From the NCBI RefSeq assembly GCF_019550795.1, contig NZ_CP080545.1:2623501-2687500 (forward strand): 64,000 nucleotides of DNA, read 5' to 3'. Both the position numbers and the translations under genes were made by a program. This DNA comes from Paenibacillus sp. sptzw28 (GTDB lineage Bacteria; Bacillota; Bacilli; Paenibacillales; Paenibacillaceae). Below, piece after piece: positions 24,339 through 33,200 of this stretch (positions within the stretch are counted from its first letter, which is position 1; every line of letters begins with the position of its first letter). Under the pieces are notes generated by a model that saw nothing but the letters and a program-made list of their open reading frames with translations, was not told the DNA's origin and ran no database searches.

Positions 24339-25912
24339 CCGCGCTGCTCGCGGCCAACCCTGCGGCGGGCCCAGGGCTGCTTGACGCGCCGGGCAGCCGC
24401 TCAGGCCGCCCGGCGGTATTCCACCCGGAGGGCGGGAGCAAAGCTCACGCCGCACAGCAGGCAGCCATGCAAGCATATATGCAAGAAGCGGCGGCCACCT
24501 CGTCGGCCGACAGAAAGCCGGCTTTCATCCACTGGCTTCGCGCTTTAATTGACGCACGTCTTGACGAGCTGCTTTTCAGCGAACACCGGCTGAATGCAAG
24601 ACAGGAGCTTTCACGCAGGCTTATGCGATTTCGCTCATTGGAAGCCGAGCGGCAAGCAGCGGCAGCGGAAGCAGCCGGGCGGGCCGATGCTGTCGCGGTG
24701 AGGTGGCGCGGCTGGCTTGCCGACAGAGCTCTGCCGACCTCGCTATCGCCCGAGGCGGCGATGGAGACGTTCGATCTGGCCGAGCAAGGTATGATGCGAC
24801 TGCAGGCTCGCGATCGCATAGCGGAGAAATCCGCAGTTCTCGGCAGCGAGGTAGGCTTGTTCGAAACTGCGGTCAAATCGCTTCATGCTTCTTTTCCGGC
24901 CGCTCACGGCGGCAGCGGCAGCGGCGATATGGCGGTTGCACTTAAGCTGTTTAAAGCCGAATTGCTAAAGCATACAGCGGCCCGCAGCCGATCGGAAGAG
25001 CTGAATGAAAAGCTTGCTCAATTAAACCTGCAGGCGCTGACGCAGGAAGCCGCGCTTGATCGTCTATACAGCCGTCAGCAGCAGTGGTTTGATATAGTGG
25101 AGGCGGAGGGCGAGACGCGATGGCTTGAAGCGATAGAACAGTCGGAGCGCCTCTGCCTCATCGATTCCAAATTGTATAAGCTTGATGCCCAGCTGACAGC
25201 CGGAGTATCCGCCCTGCAAAGAGAACGGATCACGCAGTGGTATGAAGAGTTCGACGCACATCAACTGGAGCTGATGAAGTCGGAAGCGGAAATAGCTTAT
25301 TCGGCAGAGGAGGAACGAAGAAGCGTCCTCCTTGAGCAGAGCGGAAGACAGCGGCAAAGGCTTGAGCAGCTGATGCGCGATAACGACAGGCGGAGACTCA
25401 TCGGCGAGCGGGAACAAACAACGGCGGCGCTTGAGCAGCTCATGCACCGATATGCGGTAATGTCGGTTGCAATGACTATGATCAAAAGAACGAAACGGAT
25501 TATGGAAGAACAACGGCAGCCGGCGGTGCTGCGGGAAGCGTCGCGTTATTTGAATTCTATTTCCGGAGGTAAATACATCCGAATTTCCGTGCAGCATGGC
25601 GAACAACGGATTCGTCTTGAAACGGCGGACGGCCAGAGTGTCGACAGCATCTTTCTAAGCCGCGGAACGGCAGAGCAGCTGTACCTCTCCATGCGGTTCG
25701 CCTTGGCGGATGAAGCGGCGGCAACGGCGGATTTGCCGATGATTCTCGATGACCTGTTTGTCAACTTCGACCGCCCCCGCCTGGAAGGGGCCATTCATGT
25801 TCTGAAGGAGCTCTCGTCACGCAGACAGCTTGTACTGCTCACCTGCCACGATCATGTGTGCGACCTGCTGGCGGAGAAGCTGCCGGGTGCCGAGCTTGTC
25901 CGGCTGTCTTAA
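24026..25912 (+). CDS. YhaN/SbcC-like ATPase, C-terminal part (frame-disrupted)
   Basis: The second part of the same ATPase, in a frame shifted by -1 (or +2). Protein-like sequence starts around 24210-24250 (LAAAERRVAAALSALVREPE), not at the first in-frame ATG at 24026. Coiled coil continues to about 25560, followed by the ATPase C-terminus: signature FLSRGTAEQLYLSMRFALAD, Walker B LPMILDDLFVNFD and the switch-like LLTCHDH. All catalytic parts are intact on one side or the other of the shift. This could be a sequencing error in GC-rich repeats, a true mutation, or programmed frameshifting. The overlap 24026-24338 should not be read as two real proteins. Confidence 0.72.
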   Translation: MVGRGSNGRGSGIAWRGRLAHCSGRCRRSRSGASRAGAAVAPAPARSATGCAGAGGAIAGRRGQPPRSAAGAEAAAAAAARLAAAERRVAAALSALVREPEAALAALLAANPAAGPGLLDAPGSRSGRPAVFHPEGGSKAHAAQQAAMQAYMQEAAATSSADRKPAFIHWLRALIDARLDELLFSEHRLNARQELSRRLMRFRSLEAERQAAAAEAAGRADAVAVRWRGWLADRALPTSLSPEAAMETFDLAEQGMMRLQARDRIAEKSAVLGSEVGLFETAVKSLHASFPAAHGGSGSGDMAVALKLFKAELLKHTAARSRSEELNEKLAQLNLQALTQEAALDRLYSRQQQWFDIVEAEGETRWLEAIEQSERLCLIDSKLYKLDAQLTAGVSALQRERITQWYEEFDAHQLELMKSEAEIAYSAEEERRSVLLEQSGRQRQRLEQLMRDNDRRRLIGEREQTTAALEQLMHRYAVMSVAMTMIKRTKRIMEEQRQPAVLREASRYLNSISGGKYIRISVQHGEQRIRLETADGQSVDSIFLSRGTAEQLYLSMRFALADEAAATADLPMILDDLFVNFDRPRLEGAIHVLKELSSRRQLVLLTCHDHVCDLLAEKLPGAELVRLS

Positions 25913-25917
25913 ATGGT

Positions 25918-26961
25918 TTATTGCTGCCCGATCGGCGGCCTCTTTTGCATCAGAAGCACAAGCCAGCCGAGACTGAACAGTCCGAACAGGGGGTACAGCG
26001 TTGACAACAGCGGCCCAAACCCGATTTGGCTGGCAAGGTAACAAACCGCAAGCACGGCGAGCGTGATCAGCGTCCGCGACACTTTCAACCGTTCCTGAAG
26101 CTGCAGTGTCAAGCCGTAAATGTCGGCGACCAGCGTCGTGAAGATTTCGGAGAAAATTAGGAAAACGTAAATCAATTGAACTCCTTGGCCAAGCTCTCGG
26201 GCGATGCCGCCCATTGGAATCGCAAATTGCTGTATGCCCGGCATATAGAGCGACAATGCGATATGTCCGACAAGAAGCATAAATCCGATTCCGATGCCGC
26301 CAACCCAGGCTCCGGCGACAATTATTTTGCGGTCGCGGATTTCCGCTCCCAGAGGCACAAGCACGGCCTGCGACATGGACAGATTGAAGGCCGCGTACAG
26401 GAATGGCGATGCCCAGGCGGCGAAAGGGGAATATTCGCTTGTGAGCAGCATCCACCTGTTTGAGCCCGGCGTATTTATCGTATCCATAATAATAATGACC
26501 GTGAACAAAAGCATCACCGGCACGACAATCGAATTGATGGTCAATATCGCACTCATCCCTTTACGCACCAGGAAGAAGCAGCCGACCAGTGTAATCAATA
26601 GGCCCGACTGATACGATATGTTCCAGTTCTCGTTGAAAATCGATCCCGCGCCGGCAAGCATAACGGCATTCACGCCGAAGAGGACAATAATCATAAAATG
26701 GCTGACCCAGCGACCGAAGCGCTCACCGAACAGCGCTTTGTTTACATCTTCATACGATTTGGCGGAAATATCGCTTGCGATGAGCATCATTTTCGCACCG
26801 AGCCAAACAAACAGTACGGTTGACAGGACAATGGTGAGGGCCCCCCAGTATCCGAAACGGGTGAAAAACTGCAAAATCTCTTGTCCTGTCGCAAAACCGG
26901 CCCCGACGACGGTGCCCATATAAGTAAATGCGACTTGAAGAACTTTACCGAATCTTTTCAT
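25918..26961 (-). CDS. YkvI family membrane transporter
   Basis: A 347-residue integral membrane protein with about ten helices. The N-terminus VLQVAFTYMGTVVGAGFATG with QEILQFFTRFG is the hallmark of YkvI proteins, distant relatives of the APC/LeuT carriers with an unwound glycine-rich first helix. Substrates of YkvI are not established. I prefer ATG 26961 over GTG 26991: the protein then begins MKRFGKVLQVAFTY like its relatives, and the GTG has no ribosome site. It is transcribed toward the ATPase gene, stopping 6 nt from that stop, and diverges from the ArsB-like gene. Confidence 0.82.
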   Translation of the reverse strand: MKRFGKVLQVAFTYMGTVVGAGFATGQEILQFFTRFGYWGALTIVLSTVLFVWLGAKMMLIASDISAKSYEDVNKALFGERFGRWVSHFMIIVLFGVNAVMLAGAGSIFNENWNISYQSGLLITLVGCFFLVRKGMSAILTINSIVVPVMLLFTVIIIMDTINTPGSNRWMLLTSEYSPFAAWASPFLYAAFNLSMSQAVLVPLGAEIRDRKIIVAGAWVGGIGIGFMLLVGHIALSLYMPGIQQFAIPMGGIARELGQGVQLIYVFLIFSEIFTTLVADIYGLTLQLQERLKVSRTLITLAVLAVCYLASQIGFGPLLSTLYPLFGLFSLGWLVLLMQKRPPIGQQ

Positions 26962-27063
26962 GAGGGCGTCAAACCTGCCTTTCGTTCGCACTTAATAGTA
27001 CTAAGGTATGTGCGAAGATGGACAGGCATGACAACATAGACAGAAAGCGGTTGATTCGAACTC

Positions 27064-28356
27064 ATGGCGATTTATATTACGCTTGGCGTTTTCTCGGTGT
27101 CGCTTGCTTTAATAGTATGGAAGCCCAAAGGCATTCACGAAGCGATTACCGCTCTGGCCGGTGCCTTACTGTTATTTGCCGCCCGGCTGCTCACACCTGA
27201 AGACGCGGCTTACATATGGGGTTTCGTTTGGAATGCCACCTTCTCGTTGATCGGCATTATGCTGTTTACCTCGCTGCTTGACCGTAACGGTTTTTTTCGC
27301 TGGGCGGCGCTGCATATAGTTAACCGGTTCCACCACAAGCAGGTGAGGCTTCTTATAGGACTTTTATTGTTAACGGCCTGTACCACCATTTTCTTTAACA
27401 ACGATGGTACAATTCTTATTATGATTCCGATCGTGCTGGAAGTGACGGCGCTGCTCCAGCTTTCCCGTACAGCGAAAATCGCTTTTCTTCTGGGTATCGG
27501 GCTTATGGCGGACACGGCAAGCGCGCCGCTGATGATGAGCAATTTAACAAACATTATTACGGCGGAATTCTTTCATATTTCATTCGGAGAGTACGCGCGT
27601 CACATGCTCATACCCGGCATGACCGCCATTGCGGCGACCATAGCAGTGACGGTCATGTTTTTCGGAAGAAGAATTCGTGCGGAGGAGAGGCGGGATGCAG
27701 CGCCACAAACATTTCCGGATGGGGCGTCGGCAATCGTAGACCGCCGTTTGTTCAAGATTTCGTGGATGATTATCGGGATGATGATGGCGGGATATTTATT
27801 CTCGAGTAAAGTGCATATTCCGGTTTCCGCTATAGCGCTGGCATCGGCAGCCGTTCAGTGGGCGGCAAGCGCCTGGGCGGGACAGACGGATTTCCGCAAG
27901 ACCGCTGCCAGGGCTCCTTGGCTGATTATCGTATTCGCGCTTTCGATGAAATTAATTGTTTACAGTATGTACATTCACGGTGCGGTCGACTGGTTTCCGC
28001 GCGTTCTGGAATCGGTGGTGTCGCATGGTCAGCTTGCCGGTATTCTCGGTTCAGGAATATTATTCTCGTTATTGGCTGCCGGAGTCAATAATTTACCTGC
28101 TGTGCTCGTCTCGTCTCTTGCGATTGAGCAGATTCACGGACAGGCGTATTTACCGTTTGCCAGTCTTCTAGGAACGTCCGTCGGAGCCAAACTGTCGCCG
28201 ATCGGGTCGCTTGCTACGCTGCTATGGCTACAGCTTCTGTACAGGGGTGGAATAACAATGACATGGCGTGAATATATGAAGTACGGGCTGCTATTTACGT
28301 TTCCCATCTTGGCTTGCGCTCTTGTCGCTTTATGGCTGATCGGAATTCAAGAATAA
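27064..28356 (+). CDS. ArsB family arsenite/anion transporter
   Basis: A 430-residue membrane protein of the ArsB/NhaD ion-transporter superfamily with about eleven helices. ArsB-type features are ALIVWKPKGIHEA near the N-terminus, AYIWGFVWNATFSLIGIMLF, TTIFFNNDGTILIMIPIVLE and GVNNLPAVLVSSLA. ArsB exports arsenite or antimonite. No arsR or arsC is nearby, so arsenic resistance is possible but not shown, and the gene could serve another oxyanion. Its 3' end overlaps the convergent lipoprotein gene by 27 nt. Confidence 0.82.
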   Translation: MAIYITLGVFSVSLALIVWKPKGIHEAITALAGALLLFAARLLTPEDAAYIWGFVWNATFSLIGIMLFTSLLDRNGFFRWAALHIVNRFHHKQVRLLIGLLLLTACTTIFFNNDGTILIMIPIVLEVTALLQLSRTAKIAFLLGIGLMADTASAPLMMSNLTNIITAEFFHISFGEYARHMLIPGMTAIAATIAVTVMFFGRRIRAEERRDAAPQTFPDGASAIVDRRLFKISWMIIGMMMAGYLFSSKVHIPVSAIALASAAVQWAASAWAGQTDFRKTAARAPWLIIVFALSMKLIVYSMYIHGAVDWFPRVLESVVSHGQLAGILGSGILFSLLAAGVNNLPAVLVSSLAIEQIHGQAYLPFASLLGTSVGAKLSPIGSLATLLWLQLLYRGGITMTWREYMKYGLLFTFPILACALVALWLIGIQE

Positions 28357-29040
28357 TTTTATCGAGACAATTGTATTATCATCGGGGTCCAGATCAAGCT
28401 TGAGAAGTGCTCCCGATGCATTGTATGCGAGCAGGCTGGCGGTATGGGTATCCGGCTTTCCGAGTAATTTGACGGCTGAGTTCACATCTTGCCCTACGCG
28501 CAATCCGTTCAAGCCGGTCATCGCGCCGCTATCGAAGACCTCGACGAACTTCACTTTCTTGTTTTGCCCAAGTCCCACGGAAAATCCGCTGTACTCATTC
28601 ACGATCAGCGTTTCATCTTCATCCTCGAACGAGTAGCTGTCGATTGGTTTCCCAAGTTTCTCTGCAAGGCCCGATTGCGCGTCGCCGATGGATATGCCGT
28701 GAAGCTTTGGCGCCTCCGGGTTCCATTTCTTTTCTTCTTTCTGGGAAGCTTTACCCGGAGAAGACTCCATTTTGGCGTCTGCGATACCGGTTTTTTCTTC
28801 ATTGGCAATTGCGTTGACGACGGGAATGTCACCTGTGTTCTTGTTGTTATTGAAGGTTTGCTGAGGACTTTCGGCTCGGTTGCCGGAATCGCTGTCTGCT
28901 TGTCCCGGCTGTGAATTGCCGCTGACGGTTACCGAAGACGGAGTATGGGCCTCAATCTGGCAACCGGCTATAATAACGGATAACAAAGCGATGGCAGCCC
29001 AGCGGGCAGCCAGACGGCTGTTGGAGTAAGATTGCGACAT
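28330..29040 (-). CDS. Secreted lipoprotein of unknown function (DUF4309-like?)
   Basis: A 236-residue lipoprotein: a signal peptide (ARWAAIALLSVIIAGC) with a lipobox at I-A-G-C, a 60-residue polar linker rich in N, S, Q and K, then a folded domain starting LHGISIGDAQSGLAEKLGKP with a second copy-like stretch GLRVGQDVNSAVKLLGKPDT. The two GxxxGxxxxxxxxxLGKP units look like an internal duplication typical of small lipoproteins of this kind. Start ATG 29040 after AGGAGGTG; a start at 29088 would give residues without a match and hide the signal. Located on the outer face of the membrane. Role unknown. Confidence 0.72.
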   Translation of the reverse strand: MSQSYSNSRLAARWAAIALLSVIIAGCQIEAHTPSSVTVSGNSQPGQADSDSGNRAESPQQTFNNNKNTGDIPVVNAIANEEKTGIADAKMESSPGKASQKEEKKWNPEAPKLHGISIGDAQSGLAEKLGKPIDSYSFEDEDETLIVNEYSGFSVGLGQNKKVKFVEVFDSGAMTGLNGLRVGQDVNSAVKLLGKPDTHTASLLAYNASGALLKLDLDPDDNTIVSIKLFLNSDQP

Positions 29041-29222
29041 AAACACACCTCCTGCGGAGTGATGCCAAAGTGGCCCTTGGGCATCCAATATACAATTAGA
29101 CGCAAAGGATGGTAAAAAGTTGCAGTTTAAGTTAAATTTCGTTTCATTTTTTGGGTCAGGTTGCGAAGCCTGCCCCGCTTATGGTACGTTAACGGAAAAG
29201 GGTACTCGGTGGAGGGAAAGCG

Positions 29223-29792
29223 ATGGAACTGTTAAAAGAACGCATTTTACGCGAAGCTACCGTTATAAACAACGATGTGCTGAAGCTTGATGCTTTGTTG
29301 AATCATCAGGTTGATCCGATGCTGACGTCAGAGATGGGTAAGGAGTTTGCACGCCGGTTCGCCGAGCAGGCCATAACGAAGGTTATAACTGTAGAATCGT
29401 CCGGTATTCCGGTAGCATTCACAACCGCCTTGTCCATGGGGGTCCCGCTTCTCTTCGCGCGCCGCAAGAAAACGTTGATCGCCGACCCGGACGCGTTGAC
29501 CGAGCGTGTACCGTCGTTTACGAAAGGGATTGTAACCGACATTATGGTATCCCGTCAATTCTTGACGCCGGATGATACCGTATTGTTTATTGACGATATC
29601 ATTGCCAACGGCGACGCCGCCCGGGGTCTTATTAAGATCATTGAACGCTCAGGCGCGAAGCTTGCGGGGCTTGGCATCGTTGTGGAAAAATCGTTTCAAG
29701 CCGGTGCCAGGACTATACGCGAACAGGGAATCCGCGTCGAATCACTCGTACAAATCGCATCGCTAGAAGGCGGTCAGATTCGCTTTCTTTAA
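29223..29792 (+). CDS. xpt: Xanthine phosphoribosyltransferase
   Basis: A 189-residue type I phosphoribosyltransferase joining xanthine to PRPP in purine salvage. It begins MELLKERILREATVINNDVL as Xpt does, and has KVITVESSGIPVAFTTALSM and the PRPP motif VLFIDDIIANGDAARGLI. Length equals the usual Xpt. The start follows GGAGGG. I found no purine riboswitch in the 180 nt upstream, although xpt-pbuX of Bacillus has one, and pbuX is not adjacent. Regulation therefore may differ here. Confidence 0.93.
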   Translation: MELLKERILREATVINNDVLKLDALLNHQVDPMLTSEMGKEFARRFAEQAITKVITVESSGIPVAFTTALSMGVPLLFARRKKTLIADPDALTERVPSFTKGIVTDIMVSRQFLTPDDTVLFIDDIIANGDAARGLIKIIERSGAKLAGLGIVVEKSFQAGARTIREQGIRVESLVQIASLEGGQIRFL

Positions 29793-29917
29793 CTTCGTCA
29801 CTTGCGCAGTGTCAGTCGATATCTTCACAATCAACAAAATGTTCCACAATCAGCATCTTTTCGAGCACCTTGTTTTGACTTATAATGTTCATAGTGACCG
29901 AGAGGAGGCACAAGAGC

Positions 29918-30238
29918 ATGGGGAATCTATCGGCAGATTTTTTACAAAGCAAATTGTCAGACGCTAAAACTCATTTTGAGCGCGCGCTCGATTGCAAGCA
30001 TACGGAATTTGATGACTTATATCCTTATATGATCGAGCATCCGCAATTTTTCTGGTATAAACGGTATGTTGCCTGGTCAGAATTATTAACAATCGTCAAA
30101 TTGTCCGAGGAGCTTGAAATGGACTGGAAGCCGCAATTTTCACAGAAACAGGCTGAGTACATTACAAGCCGTGTTATGTCTTCACGCGTACTCGACGAAT
30201 GGTATGAAACAAATGATTCGAAAGAGCATGTAAGCTAA
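29918..30238 (+). CDS. Hypothetical protein, 106 residues
   Basis: A small soluble, mostly helical protein (MGNLSADFLQSKLSDAKTHF at the N-terminus; aromatic middle HPQFFWYKRYVAWSELL). I do not recognise a family. The start is supported by GAGGAGG about 10 nt upstream, and a good terminator follows 18 nt after the stop, so it is very likely a real single gene. No signal peptide, membrane segment or metal motif is visible. Confidence 0.7.
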   Translation: MGNLSADFLQSKLSDAKTHFERALDCKHTEFDDLYPYMIEHPQFFWYKRYVAWSELLTIVKLSEELEMDWKPQFSQKQAEYITSRVMSSRVLDEWYETNDSKEHVS

Positions 30239-30255
30239 TAAATATACCAGGCATA

Positions 30256-30297
30256 AAGACCTCAATGAATGTGCAGGCTGCAGCATTGAGGTCTTTT
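30256..30297 (+). terminator. Rho-independent terminator
   Basis: AAGACCTCAATG (30256-30267) pairs perfectly over 12 bp with CATTGAGGTCTT (30284-30295), followed by TTGTAT. The T tract is short. Confidence 0.8.
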
Positions 30298-30332
30298 GTA
30301 TATAGCTGTTGGAGCAGGAGGAAGAGACGAGC

Positions 30333-30575
30333 GTGATTTCTGAGCAGCAATTGGACGATTACCGCGTGGAAGGAATACAAGTGCGTGTTGTGCGCGACGC
30401 GATGGAAACGAACGATATCGTCGGTATCGTCGTTGCCTGGGATGAGGAAAGCGTAGTTATTCGCAGGCCTAACCGACGAGTCGTAAAGCTTAGCCGCAGG
30501 TATGTGTATGAGCCGGCTTCACAGCCCCGGACCAACATCCTGGAAGACGGCGGCAGCAATGGGCAGCCCGGTTAA
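30333..30575 (+). CDS. Hypothetical protein, 80 residues
   Basis: A small acidic protein, IQVRVVRDAMETNDIVGIVV followed by AWDEESVVIRRPNRRVVKLS. The strand-rich pattern with alternating hydrophobic residues looks like a small beta-barrel or KOW/Sm-like fold, but I do not recognise a family. The GTG at 30333 lies about 10 nt after AGGAGGA; an in-frame TTG at 30309 would place this ribosome site inside the gene. Unknown function. Confidence 0.65.
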   Translation: MISEQQLDDYRVEGIQVRVVRDAMETNDIVGIVVAWDEESVVIRRPNRRVVKLSRRYVYEPASQPRTNILEDGGSNGQPG

Positions 30576-30656
30576 CCAAGGTTCCATGAAACCGGCCGTG
30601 CGATTATTCGTATAGCATAAGGTGCGGTTAAGCTGACGCCGTAACCCGAAAGGAGA

Positions 30657-31049
30657 ATGATGACTTTGAAATGTCCGGTATGTGAAGACAGCCGTATGCG
30701 GGAAGTGGAGAAGGACGGCGTGCTCATTGATGTTTGCCCCTCTTGTAAAGGAGTGTGGTTGGACCGGGGAGAACTCGACAAGTTAATGCAGGGAATGCGC
30801 GAAATGCAGGCCCAATATGACCGTATGGAGCGGCATGTCAGCAGCGATGACACGTATAACCGAATGGAGCGGCATGTCGGCAGCGATGACAGATATGACC
30901 GTGTGGAGCGGCATGTCGGCAGCGACGACAGACAGTGGGAATATCGCGCCGGCGATTATTCTCACGGAAACAGCGGGTACGACAAACACGGCAGGCCGTA
31001 TAAGAAGAAGAAAACGATGTTCGACGTGTTGGGCGATCTCTTTGAGTAA
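30657..31049 (+). CDS. Zinc-ribbon (zf-TFIIB) protein with three 13-residue repeats
   Basis: A 130-residue protein. The N-terminus has a zinc ribbon LKCPVCEDSRMREVEKDGVL ... CPSCKGVWLDRGELDKL with two CxxC pairs, as in the zf-TFIIB family. Residues about 52-90 are three tandem 13-mers: YDRMERHVSSDDT, YNRMERHVGSDDR, YDRVERHVGSDDR. A basic tail KHGRPYKKKKTMFDVLGDLF ends the protein. ATG 30657 and 30660 are very close to AAAGGAG; a TTG at 30666 is better spaced and would give MKCPVC, so the true start may be there. Function unknown; nucleic-acid binding is possible. Confidence 0.75.
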   Translation: MMTLKCPVCEDSRMREVEKDGVLIDVCPSCKGVWLDRGELDKLMQGMREMQAQYDRMERHVSSDDTYNRMERHVGSDDRYDRVERHVGSDDRQWEYRAGDYSHGNSGYDKHGRPYKKKKTMFDVLGDLFE

Positions 31050-31099
31050 CTTCATACTTCGGACATATTATTAGAAAATTAGAACTTTACCGGTCATTA

Positions 31100-31128
31100 T
31101 TGACTACAAATTGACGCGATGCTAAGAT
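31100..31128 (+). promoter_or_regulatory. Sigma-A promoter of the first tRNA-Leu
   Basis: TTGACT (31100-31105), a 17-nt spacer and TAAGAT (31123-31128) lie 45 nt before the tRNA. Confidence 0.7.
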
Positions 31129-31173
31129 AAGAAACGTGATTGCGGGAAGGAACCTTCTACAGCAATAGCATAT

Positions 31174-31260
31174 GCGGTCGTGGCGGAATTGGCAGACGCG
31201 CTAGATTCAGGTTCTAGTGGTGTAACAGCCGTGGAGGTTCGAGTCCTCTCGACCGCACCA
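31174..31260 (+). tRNA. tRNA-Leu (anticodon CAG)
   Basis: An 87-nt tRNA including an encoded CCA. The acceptor stem is GCGGTCG/CGACCGC. The anticodon stem CTAGA/TCTAG holds the loop TTCAGGT, giving anticodon CAG for CUG codons. A long variable arm (TGGTGTAACAGCC) marks a class II tRNA and the T loop is GGTTCGAGTCC. It has its own promoter and terminator. An identical copy lies at 48857-48943. Confidence 0.97.
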
Positions 31261-31275
31261 TACTTATTAACGGAT

Positions 31276-31299
31276 TCCAGCCTTCGGGCTGGATTTTTT
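31276..31299 (+). terminator. Rho-independent terminator after tRNA-Leu
   Basis: TCCAGCC and GGCTGGA with a stable TTCG tetraloop, followed by six T. Confidence 0.9.
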
Positions 31300-31410
31300 A
31301 TTTTTGCGGGCGCTTCTACATAAACCGGAACGCTATTACTCTGAGACTGACATTCTTTATCGGGGTGTAGGGTGTCCGCCGAAACACATCCTTCATGATA
31401 TTAATATAAA

Positions 31411-33099
31411 TCAAACTATATTGGGAATGGCCGCATTACAACGGGCAATGTAGTCCGCCGTTCTTATGGCAAGGGCAATCGTCGTTAATGTCTGATTTTC
31501 GGCGCCGGTGTCGGGCAGGGCGCTGTTATCGGCCACAAACAACCCGGAAATTCCATGGATTTGCCCATAAGGATCCGCGCCTGATACGGAAGGGTCGTTC
31601 CCGATTCTGCACGTGCCTGCGTCATGATGCAAATTGCCGAATGGAGTAAGGCATATTGCCGGCCTATTGTCCCGTGAAGCCAAACGAATACCTGCGTCCG
31701 CGGCTAAGCGACGGATCCCGTCCGCCATTTCCCGAACCACACTCCAGTCGTCCGGGCTTAATGAGAAATGCACCTTTATCTGGGGCACGCCATATTCGTC
31801 GATATTAGCATAATCAAGCTCGATCCGGTTCTCATAACGGGATTGAATTTTACCGTATCCATACATGTTGGCGTCCGTTTCCGTCTCGGGTGGCCTTTCC
31901 ATGGCTACCGGGTACCAATAAAACGCTTCCGGTCCCGTAAGCAGGACGGAGTAGCGATTGACTGGCGTTTGCGGGATCATAATGTTCAATGGCCCGAGCG
32001 GGACAGGGAACTGATTCGTGTTTATTCGTCCCGTCGCCTGAATAAACGTCTGATTCGTCAGATAGTGCCCGATAGCCCCGGTTTGAATTCCGGAAGAGAG
32101 CAGAAGGCGGGGTGTTTCAAAAGTACTCGCACATACAACAACAGTTTTTGCCCGCAAATTGTAAGCCTGTTTATCCGGAGTCATCACTTTGACGCCGGCG
32201 ACTCTCCCTTGGCTGTGCAGAATTTGAACGGCACGCGCGTTCACCGCCAAATCGAACGGCCGCTCATTCAGCGCTCTGGCCAATAAAGAGATGGAACTGG
32301 TAAACATGTCGGTATGAATCCGCCCGAACGAGTGGGGCTCAATATCGGCAGCGACCGGAAGCGGCGAGGCTTTGGAGTAGCCGCGCATCCAGAGTCTCTC
32401 CAGCAGAATCTCAGTAAACGAAGAGCCCTCGGCGAAAGAAGGGGTGACGTTCATAACCAGCTCCGCTACGCCGTAATAGCTTTCCAACTCCTGTAGAGGA
32501 ATAGGCCATTTTGCCAAATCCCATTCATGCATCCGTGGTGAGAACGCATACCAGAACAGCGTTCTCCCGCCGAGCGCAAATACCTGTCTTGCGTCGGGAT
32601 ATTCCGGGATTGCTCCGGGTAACGGGCTGGAGATGTAATTGAAGTAGGCGGTAAGACGATCCTGATTCATGGTCGGCAGGTTCCGTGCATGCATTTGCAG
32701 GACCTGCCCTCCACGCTCGATGATTCCAATCCGTTTTCTCTCACGCTTCCATTGCTCGCACAATCTCCACAGCACCGCTCCCCCTCCTGCACCGGAGCCT
32801 ACAATGAGTACGTCGTATTCGGTCCTCGCCATTTGTTCAATCGGCGTAAGCGGGATCCAGTTCGTTAGTATGGGGCTGGGCCCTGTCGGGCATATCGGGA
32901 TCGTATTGTTCAATTGTACGAATGGATTGAATATCCTGTCGGATCCAACTGAATCCGGCAGAATGACTTGCGAACCTGCGATGACCTGATCGGGGTCTTC
33001 GATGTGTGGATTGAGCCTGACCAGGTTCTGAGGGGGTATGAGTAAATTGAGCGCGATGCTTCGGAGTGTCTCCTTCTCGTGAGCGATCCATATTCTCAA
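31411..33099 (-). CDS. GMC-family oxidoreductase with N-terminal LysM-like domain
   Basis: A 562-residue protein. Residues about 1-50 look like a LysM domain (HEKETLRSIALNLLIPPQNL, then IAGSQVILP). Residues from about 95 are an FAD-dependent GMC oxidoreductase: the dinucleotide-binding VLIVGSGAGGGAVLWRL, ALGGRTLFWYAFSPRMHEWD, the catalytic-region HHDAGTCRIG and the C-terminal TLTTIALAIRTADYIAR. It would oxidise an alcohol or sugar. There is no signal peptide, which is odd for a LysM protein. I prefer TTG 33099 (8 nt after GAGGAG) to GTG 33108, which abuts that site. It lies downstream of the ger operon on the same strand. Confidence 0.8.
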   Translation of the reverse strand: MRIWIAHEKETLRSIALNLLIPPQNLVRLNPHIEDPDQVIAGSQVILPDSVGSDRIFNPFVQLNNTIPICPTGPSPILTNWIPLTPIEQMARTEYDVLIVGSGAGGGAVLWRLCEQWKRERKRIGIIERGGQVLQMHARNLPTMNQDRLTAYFNYISSPLPGAIPEYPDARQVFALGGRTLFWYAFSPRMHEWDLAKWPIPLQELESYYGVAELVMNVTPSFAEGSSFTEILLERLWMRGYSKASPLPVAADIEPHSFGRIHTDMFTSSISLLARALNERPFDLAVNARAVQILHSQGRVAGVKVMTPDKQAYNLRAKTVVVCASTFETPRLLLSSGIQTGAIGHYLTNQTFIQATGRINTNQFPVPLGPLNIMIPQTPVNRYSVLLTGPEAFYWYPVAMERPPETETDANMYGYGKIQSRYENRIELDYANIDEYGVPQIKVHFSLSPDDWSVVREMADGIRRLAADAGIRLASRDNRPAICLTPFGNLHHDAGTCRIGNDPSVSGADPYGQIHGISGLFVADNSALPDTGAENQTLTTIALAIRTADYIARCNAAIPNIV

Positions 33100-33200
33100 G
33101 GCATTCACTCCTCATCCGAATTGTGCTTGCCGCAGTTTGTTTGAACAATTATTTATATTTCAAACATTCCGCGTTAATGACAGCCGGATATGCGCTCCCG

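Noticed and set aside
23423..24441. Long leftward Ser/Ala-rich frames opposite the YhaN-like gene
   Set aside because: They are caused by high GC content, are low-complexity and mirror the coiled-coil codons.
29148..29180. GGGTCAGG/CCTGCCCC hairpin before xpt, as a possible purine riboswitch or attenuator
   Set aside because: The conserved core bases of the purine riboswitch are missing, and the T tract lies before rather than after the hairpin.
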